From: Albugo candida
Taxonomy: Eukaryota > Oomycota > Peronosporomycetes > Albuginales > Albuginaceae
Assembly: GCA_905220665.1 (NCBI GenBank)
Contig: CAJNAR010000027.1
Location: 62,001 to 126,000, forward strand
Length of the DNA: 64,000 bases
Direction: 5' to 3'
A program made the translations under genes and the position numbers. Below the pieces are notes generated by a model. The model was not told where the DNA came from, did not search any database, and saw only the letters and a program-made list of their open reading frames with translations. How positions within the stretch are numbered: the stretch's first letter is position 1; each line of letters begins with the position of its first letter. Shown in pieces: positions 58,974 through 64,000 of this stretch.

Positions 58974-61424
58974 ATGACTGCAACCATGCGAATCGAAGCA
59001 GCTGTCTACGGTCTTCTTCTCTGTATGACTCCACAAGCGTACGGAAAGACTGCAGGTGGAAGTCTACCGAGACCACCCATTGCCGATCCTAATGATCACT
59101 CAACGATGAAAGGCCCAATGAATCAATTTCCCACTACGCCTTCCATCACTGACGCGTACACGACCCCAATTCAGACGCAAACTGAGCATCCCATCGATGA
59201 AAATGAACCTGCTTCTGATCCTCAACTTGTGGCTATGCAACCATTTCCGCGTAATTACACGCCAGGATCCTCAAGCAGTCCATATTTGCCGGATGTTGTG
59301 ACTCACATTGTCAATGAATTGCAAAAGTCAAAACATTCTCAAGTCACAACAGAGGAAACGAGTGACAATCCTTCACCCGAAATCACTTTGTACCATCACG
59401 AGCCAATATATCAACCTTCGATCTATCCATATCTATCCAGCGGCAAGGTCGAGCCTTCTGCTCCTCCAATCGAGCTTCTCGAGGAATCTCTACGACCTGA
59501 AAAGAGCTCGGAATTCTTAACATCATCTGTTGATCAGTACCCACCAAACTCGCTGACGAATGATATTCCGACAGAGTATATGACCGATCAAGACAAGTTA
59601 AAGGCCACGCTATCGACTCCTCTCACCAGGAATATCGTTCTTCCTCCGTTGAAATACTCAGGACCTCGACCTTCTCTTCGCGAATTTGTGAGACATATCA
59701 TACGCGAGAATCGAATTCCAAACAACAGCACTCAGTCTGAGGAGCAAAATTCGAGTGAGAATACTTCTCTTTCAGTTGAAACTCCGCCTGAAGAAGCCGC
59801 ACGGCCTGATAAGAATCCGGAACCAGTACCGACAGAAGTTCCATCGTCTATCAATCAATTTCCACCTCCGTCGTCGATCAATCAATTCCCAGCGATTCCT
59901 TCAACTCCGTCCGATTCTTCGACTGAAGAAAAAACTTCGAGTCCGACGCCATCTCAACCCGAAAATCCTTCAGTTGAGACTCCTTCTCCTTCTGTTGAGA
60001 CTCCGTCCATGGAAACTTCTCGACCTGATAAGAATTCGACACCAACACCGTGTCCTCCTCTTCCAACTAATTACCCGACGGAAGCTCCATCGCCCATCAA
60101 CCAGTTCCCATCTTCTTCATCGACCAACCAGTTCCCTTCAGACTCTTCGACATCGGAACAAACTTTGACGGAGCAAAATTCATCGACCTCAAGTCCAACA
60201 CCATCACCTTCCGGGGACATACCAACAGGGATTCAAAATCCGAATGAGTCGATAGAGAATCGACAGTCTGCACTCGAAAATATCAAACCATTTGATCAAG
60301 TATTCACCCCTCATTCGGCCAATGGCCCGTTCCTACCAAAGCTTGTGACGCACATTATGAATGAGACTCGTAAGTCATCAAGTAACATGCAATCACAAGA
60401 TCAGAATTCAAATGGGAACCCTTCTCCTTCAATTGAGACTCCGCTTGCAGAATCTTCTCGACCTGATAAAAACTCTGGACCAACACCGTGCCCTCCTCTT
60501 CCGACCAATTATCCGACGGAAAATTCCTCGTCTGTCAATCAACTCTCATCTCCTGCACCTATCAGTCAATTCCCACCTCCATCGTCAATCAACCAGTTCC
60601 CAGTGAATCCTTCACCTCCCACTGATACTTCGACGGAGCAAAAAGCCTCGAGTCCAATACCGTCTCAACCCGAAGTTCCTTCAGGTGAGAATCCTCCCGC
60701 TCCCGTTGAGATTCCGCCGATGGAAACTTCGCGACCTGATAAGAACTCGGGATCAGTACCGACGGAAGTTCCGTCGTCTATCAACCAGTTTACACCTCCA
60801 TCCTCGATCAACCAATTTCCGGCCACTTCTCCAACTTCGAACAATGATTCGACGGAGCAAAAGACGTCGAGCCCAACGCCATCTCAACCCGAGAATCCTT
60901 CTCCTTCCGTTGAGACTCCGTCTATGGGAACCTCTCGACCTGACAAAAGCTCGTCACCAACACCGTGTCCTCCTCTTCCGACTAATTACCCGACGGAATC
61001 TCCTTCGTCAGTCAACCAGTTCCCTCCTCCATCATCGATCACCCAGTTCCCTCCTCCATCATCGATCAGCCAGTTCCCTCCTCCATCATCGATCAATCAA
61101 TTTCCACCTTCAACTATCAACCAATTTCCGGTAAAGCCTGCAGCTCCAATCGCTAATCCCACTAAACAAAACGCCTCAACCTCACCTCCGTCATCACCGG
61201 ACAATGGTACATCTACTTTTCCGTCCGCAAATCCTGCATCGATGCCATTTCAACCTGTCAAAGAAATACCATCCAACCATCCATTCCGACAGGGTCTGAG
61301 AAATTACCTCAAAGAAAAACGTGAAGCTGCAACCTCCCAACTGAATTCCAACGATCCGACTTCCACCGATTCTGCGTCGATTCCAGATCCCAGTGAGGCT
61401 CCCGCTGACACTTCTCAACAGTAA
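58974..61424 (+). CDS. Secreted Pro/Ser-rich repeat protein (816 residues)
   Basis: A single exon. Residues 1-24 form a signal peptide (MTATMRIEAAVYGLLLCMTP). About a dozen (I/V/T)(N/S/T)QFP units, often followed by PPSS, are embedded in five larger repeats. Each larger repeat begins RPDKN or RPDKS and continues either PTEVPSSINQF or PTPCPPLPTNYPTE. Four short helix-like modules are spaced through the chain near residues 103 (PYLPDVVTHIVNELQKS), 233 (PSLREFVRHIIREN), 452 (PFLPKLVTHIMNETRKS) and 770 (PFRQGLRNYLKEKREA). It resembles an extended cell-wall or apoplastic protein likely to be O-glycosylated. No enzyme domain is present. A shorter paralogue starts at 63405. Confidence 0.85.
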   Translation: MTATMRIEAAVYGLLLCMTPQAYGKTAGGSLPRPPIADPNDHSTMKGPMNQFPTTPSITDAYTTPIQTQTEHPIDENEPASDPQLVAMQPFPRNYTPGSSSSPYLPDVVTHIVNELQKSKHSQVTTEETSDNPSPEITLYHHEPIYQPSIYPYLSSGKVEPSAPPIELLEESLRPEKSSEFLTSSVDQYPPNSLTNDIPTEYMTDQDKLKATLSTPLTRNIVLPPLKYSGPRPSLREFVRHIIRENRIPNNSTQSEEQNSSENTSLSVETPPEEAARPDKNPEPVPTEVPSSINQFPPPSSINQFPAIPSTPSDSSTEEKTSSPTPSQPENPSVETPSPSVETPSMETSRPDKNSTPTPCPPLPTNYPTEAPSPINQFPSSSSTNQFPSDSSTSEQTLTEQNSSTSSPTPSPSGDIPTGIQNPNESIENRQSALENIKPFDQVFTPHSANGPFLPKLVTHIMNETRKSSSNMQSQDQNSNGNPSPSIETPLAESSRPDKNSGPTPCPPLPTNYPTENSSSVNQLSSPAPISQFPPPSSINQFPVNPSPPTDTSTEQKASSPIPSQPEVPSGENPPAPVEIPPMETSRPDKNSGSVPTEVPSSINQFTPPSSINQFPATSPTSNNDSTEQKTSSPTPSQPENPSPSVETPSMGTSRPDKSSSPTPCPPLPTNYPTESPSSVNQFPPPSSITQFPPPSSISQFPPPSSINQFPPSTINQFPVKPAAPIANPTKQNASTSPPSSPDNGTSTFPSANPASMPFQPVKEIPSNHPFRQGLRNYLKEKREAATSQLNSNDPTSTDSASIPDPSEAPADTSQQ

Positions 61425-62028
61425 GGACTCATTCTATCGGCTCAAACGTCAGGCTTCCGAGACAGAAGCCTTTTCTATTTTTCTAATCGACACTTAAATA
61501 CGAAATGTATCGAGCTGTGTGCTATTATCACTTACGACCTTGACTTTATCGTCTCCGAGGAAGACAAGGAGACGTTCTCACTCTGTTTCAAGCTCAATAT
61601 CGCTTCGATGCGCTGGAGCAAATCGGTGAGTAAGCGGTCGAAAACACTTCACATCTGAGGTGAAATTTGTGAGATTTTGAAGTGCTCGTGCTATCAAATC
61701 TTTTGTCTGACGAAATTGAAACACATCAGCGATGCACATGAGACAAAAGCTGAATTTCTTGAGATTAATTCCAACTTGCAGCTTGTAATTTTTCGTCATT
61801 TTGACTCGGAAGCGATTGAATGAATTGCTTCTCTAAGGCCATTTCTGCTACTTGCGACAGCTTTTCCAAACTTTCGCGAATCTGAATTGGTTGACGACGT
61901 CGTTTGATCTTTTGAAGGCATTATTTCCTCCTGCTGGAGACGCTGGGCAATGTGATGATACTTCTTCCAGTCGCTGCTGCATGAGACGCACTCTGTTCTT
62001 TGAACTATACATACTCGTCTTATAATGA
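61425..62028 (-). pseudogene. Decayed coding-like sequence, coiled-coil-like
   Basis: Two or three minus-strand frames alternate (62041-61796, about 61900-61740, 61799-61578). They have heptad-like Leu, Glu and Gln-rich stretches (RESLEKLSQVAEMALEKQF). They lie downstream of the broken GH5 exon 1 but do not match the GH5 gene's later exons. The origin is unknown. Confidence 0.3.
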
Positions 62029-62156
62029 GAACATCGACCACGAAATTGAACCGCTATCCCTGGATAATCCACAGCGTTGTCGGCAGTGGCAATGAATCGC
62101 TCTACTTCAGAGGTTCTTGCAGCCTAAACGGGCGGATCGTCCGAGGCGATGCTTAT
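62029..62156 (-). pseudogene. Exon 1 remnant of a second GH5-like membrane protein
   Basis: Aligns with exon 1 of the GH5-like gene (58201-58070): AARTSEVERFIATADNAVDY against AARTSEVERIIATADVAADY, then PG.AV..RGR.S. The ATG is ATA here, a TAG interrupts the frame before AARTSE, and the splice donor is lost. No later exons are present. It shows that the divergent gene pair was duplicated as a unit and that this half died. Confidence 0.75.
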
Positions 62157-62299
62157 TTCTTTTTAGAAAGGATCAAGAAACAAGAGTGGGTCGAGTAAAT
62201 TAGTTGATATTCTCGCGTATTGTTTACTGCTTCAATGGATTCATAACACCTTATTTGGGCTCCCTTTGAAGCACAAGATGATGCACACATGCACCATCA

Positions 62300-62915
62300 G
62301 ATCGAATCGACATGGTAAAGTGTAGAAAATCTACAGCTTCGTCCGGCCTTCAGGATGCTGCTTCCGTTCGGGATTAAGTATACCTAGCCCGACATCAGAA
62401 TGTGCATCCCGCCTTCGTGTGGAATCAGATAAGCATCGCTTTTTCGAATGCAAGCAAAGGACAGCGCAATTATGTTTGGGCTGCTCCCGCTTGTCATCAA
62501 TTTTTTCATCCCGTTTACGTTAAACTAAAACTCCGTGTGCTATTGTGTCGTCTTTAGGGACACAACGGAAAGATTCTCAGCAAATTATCTCCGATTTATG
62601 ACTTACATTCGAGGCAGTGGCACTGCGCTTTGTCTTGAACGATCCGAATGGTCGTTTCTCAAATCAATGATCAGCAACTCCAATAGTTCCAGCACTTTCC
62701 ATGATCTACACCAAGTCTACTGCGTACATTCGGTACTTTCGAAGGCAGTGTAACAATCTGAACGAACGTATTCAGCTTAAAATGGTGAAATCGCTCGCTG
62801 ATCTCTCATAAATTGAGCATCATTGCTGTGGATACGGCACCGGCGAGTAGAAGTGCAAGTGCAACTTCAATTAGCTCTAGCTTAATGTGGCGTACACCAA
62901 TTTCGATATGCTGTA
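62300..62915 (+). mobile_element. 3' fragment of a LINE
   Basis: Resembles the ORF2 C-terminal region and 3' end of the LINE at 11064-18123. It includes CASRLRVESDKHRFFEC (zf-RVT-like) and a long DNA-level match around the GCACTTTCC.TGATCTACACCA region. It ends near TGGCGTACACCA. It lies between the broken GH5 exon and the second Pro-rich gene, and both ends are eroded. Confidence 0.75.
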
Positions 62916-63404
62916 CCGCTACTACTAGAAAATCAGCCTTTTTGCACACAGTCCAGTACCGCAATTACATTCTACGAATAGAAAGACAATTACTGTGTCA
63001 ACTCACCGATATTTTCATGGCGCCAATTGTATGTATTTTTTATTGAGATAGCCAAAGTTTCCTATAGGAGAGCCACTTAGTCGAATCCTAGTAATTCAAA
63101 CATCTCCAACAGAGTAGAGACAAAAAGAAAAGTAGTTAACAATTTGTACAATACATTACATCATATATTATGTATTGTGTCATACGCATTCACAATTTTC
63201 TTATCAAAAGGGTACAATATGACGACAGCGAAAGAATTCCATCACAACGTCACGTGAGATGTAACGATGTTGTGAGGTCTTACATCCCACAAATTCATTC
63301 TTTTTTTCATAAAATGACTTCTTTTTGCAAAATGAAATTTCTCCTTTTCATTTTCCAATTCACCAAACTCCAACATTTCCAACTGTCCGCATTGACTATA
63401 TCAT
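62916..63404. promoter_or_regulatory. Upstream region of the second Pro-rich gene
   Basis: Positions from about 63180 align with 58740-58973 upstream of the first Pro-rich gene, including the conserved block at 63240-63259 and the pyrimidine tract. Positions 62916-63180 show nothing recognisable. Confidence 0.45.
63240..63259 (+). promoter_or_regulatory. Conserved upstream block, second copy
   Basis: Identical to 58810-58829 and at a similar distance from the start codon (about 145-165 bp). Confidence 0.5.
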
Positions 63405-64000
63405 ATGACAAGAACCGTACGAATCGAAGCAGCTCTCTGTGGAATTCTCATATGTATGACTCCAAAAGTGTGTGGGAAGACTGCAGGTGGAAATGTACCG
63501 ACAGCACTCAAAGAAGACCTTAATGATCATTCAACAATCCATCAGTTAAGGCCTTCCATCCGAGATGGGTACAAGATGAATGATTCCCCGATTCAGACGC
63601 AAATCGACCATCCCGTCGATACAGATAAACAGCAAGTGGATTCAAAACTTGATCGTATGCAACGATTCGACCTCAAATACACACCAGGAGCATCAAGCGA
63701 TCCGTATTTGCCGAAAGTTACGATGCATCTCCTCAATGAATTAAAGCGCTTGGGTCAACCGCAAGCCAACACAGAGAAATTAAGTGAAATTCCTTCACTC
63801 GAAACCACCTCTGATCATCAAAAACCAAACCATCAGACGACGATCCAAACGTATCAGCTCAGTGACAACGTCGAGCCTTCATCCTTTCCACCTGTCAAAT
63901 ATATACCACGCGACAGTCCATTCCGACAGGGTCTACGAAATTACCTCAAAGAAAAACGTGAAGCTCCAACAGCCCGACAGAATTCCAACAACCCGCCTTC
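63405..64000 (+). CDS. Second secreted Pro-rich paralogue (partial, runs off the window)
   Basis: The frame opens at ATG 63405 and is uninterrupted to the last base (198 codons). The N-terminus MTRTVRIEAALCGILICMTP matches the signal peptide of the first copy. Two helix-like modules are present: PYLPKVTMHLLNELKRLG and, near the end, PFRQGLRNYLKEKREA, the latter nearly identical to the C-terminal module of the 816-residue protein. Between them only about 80 residues remain, so the whole INQFP repeat region and two helix modules are absent. Either this is an internally deleted copy or the first copy expanded. The C-terminus lies beyond the window. Confidence 0.82.
   Translation, partial: MTRTVRIEAALCGILICMTPKVCGKTAGGNVPTALKEDLNDHSTIHQLRPSIRDGYKMNDSPIQTQIDHPVDTDKQQVDSKLDRMQRFDLKYTPGASSDPYLPKVTMHLLNELKRLGQPQANTEKLSEIPSLETTSDHQKPNHQTTIQTYQLSDNVEPSSFPPVKYIPRDSPFRQGLRNYLKEKREAPTARQNSNNPP

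Noticed and set aside
59755..61134. Arg/Leu-rich alternative frames inside the Pro-rich gene
   Set aside because: They arise from the repeat structure of the main frame and have no independent start context or motif.
61281..61330. RxLR-type host-targeting motif in FRQGLRNYL
   Set aside because: It is at the C-terminus, not after the signal peptide, and spacing and context fit the repeated helix module better.
1..64000. tRNA, rRNA, CRISPR or bacterial operon signals
   Set aside because: None was recognised by eye. Introns, LINEs and eukaryotic domains make prokaryotic features irrelevant; a tRNA scan could not be run.

Overview
The window is eukaryotic. Its genes have short GT-AG introns (51 to about 130 nt), spacers are AT-rich, and no bacterial operon signals are present. 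The content best fits an oomycete, probably a white rust (Albugo). One secreted protein (41492-42793) carries the CX2CX5G ('CCG') cysteine motif described for Albugo candidate effectors. The window also has a BTB-ankyrin-FYVE gene, a proline-rich secreted protein, a membrane-anchored GH5-like protein and L1/Tx1-like, Copia and Mutator-like elements. The genus is inferred and needs a homology search.

The first 43 kb is a mosaic of duplicated blocks. Block A (1-3480) recurs inverted as A' (26140-30380). Block B (7800-20980) recurs inverted as B' (31178-37180). Block C (22666-24000) recurs inverted as C' (42010-43336). The order A-B-C is kept while every block is flipped, which one inverted duplication does not give. 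A' holds the intact copies: the complex I subunit NDUFA12 (two exons) and a secreted two-repeat protein. Their A copies are broken by a nonsense codon, frameshifts and a lost splice donor. B and B' both carry decayed BTB-ankyrin-FYVE (rabankyrin-5-like) genes. Block B is split by a 7-kb LINE flanked by a 14-bp target-site duplication, and B' keeps the matching empty site. A truncated CDK11-type kinase pseudogene lies between B and C.

From 43 to 53 kb is a graveyard: a C2CD5-like pseudogene, a Copia gag-protease remnant, a possible 150-bp terminal-inverted-repeat element and two unrelated Mutator-like transposases, all decayed. An unidentified gene with at least three exons (54023-54623) follows.

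The right end (55.6-64 kb) looks the most functional. A five-exon gene encodes a type II membrane protein with a GH5 glycoside-hydrolase fold in which both catalytic glutamates appear replaced. It is transcribed divergently from an 816-residue secreted Pro/Ser-rich protein. The pair was duplicated: at 62-64 kb only exon 1 of the GH5 partner survives, broken, while a second Pro-rich paralogue, without the long repeat domain, runs off the window edge. Both Pro-rich genes share a conserved upstream block containing CACGTG.
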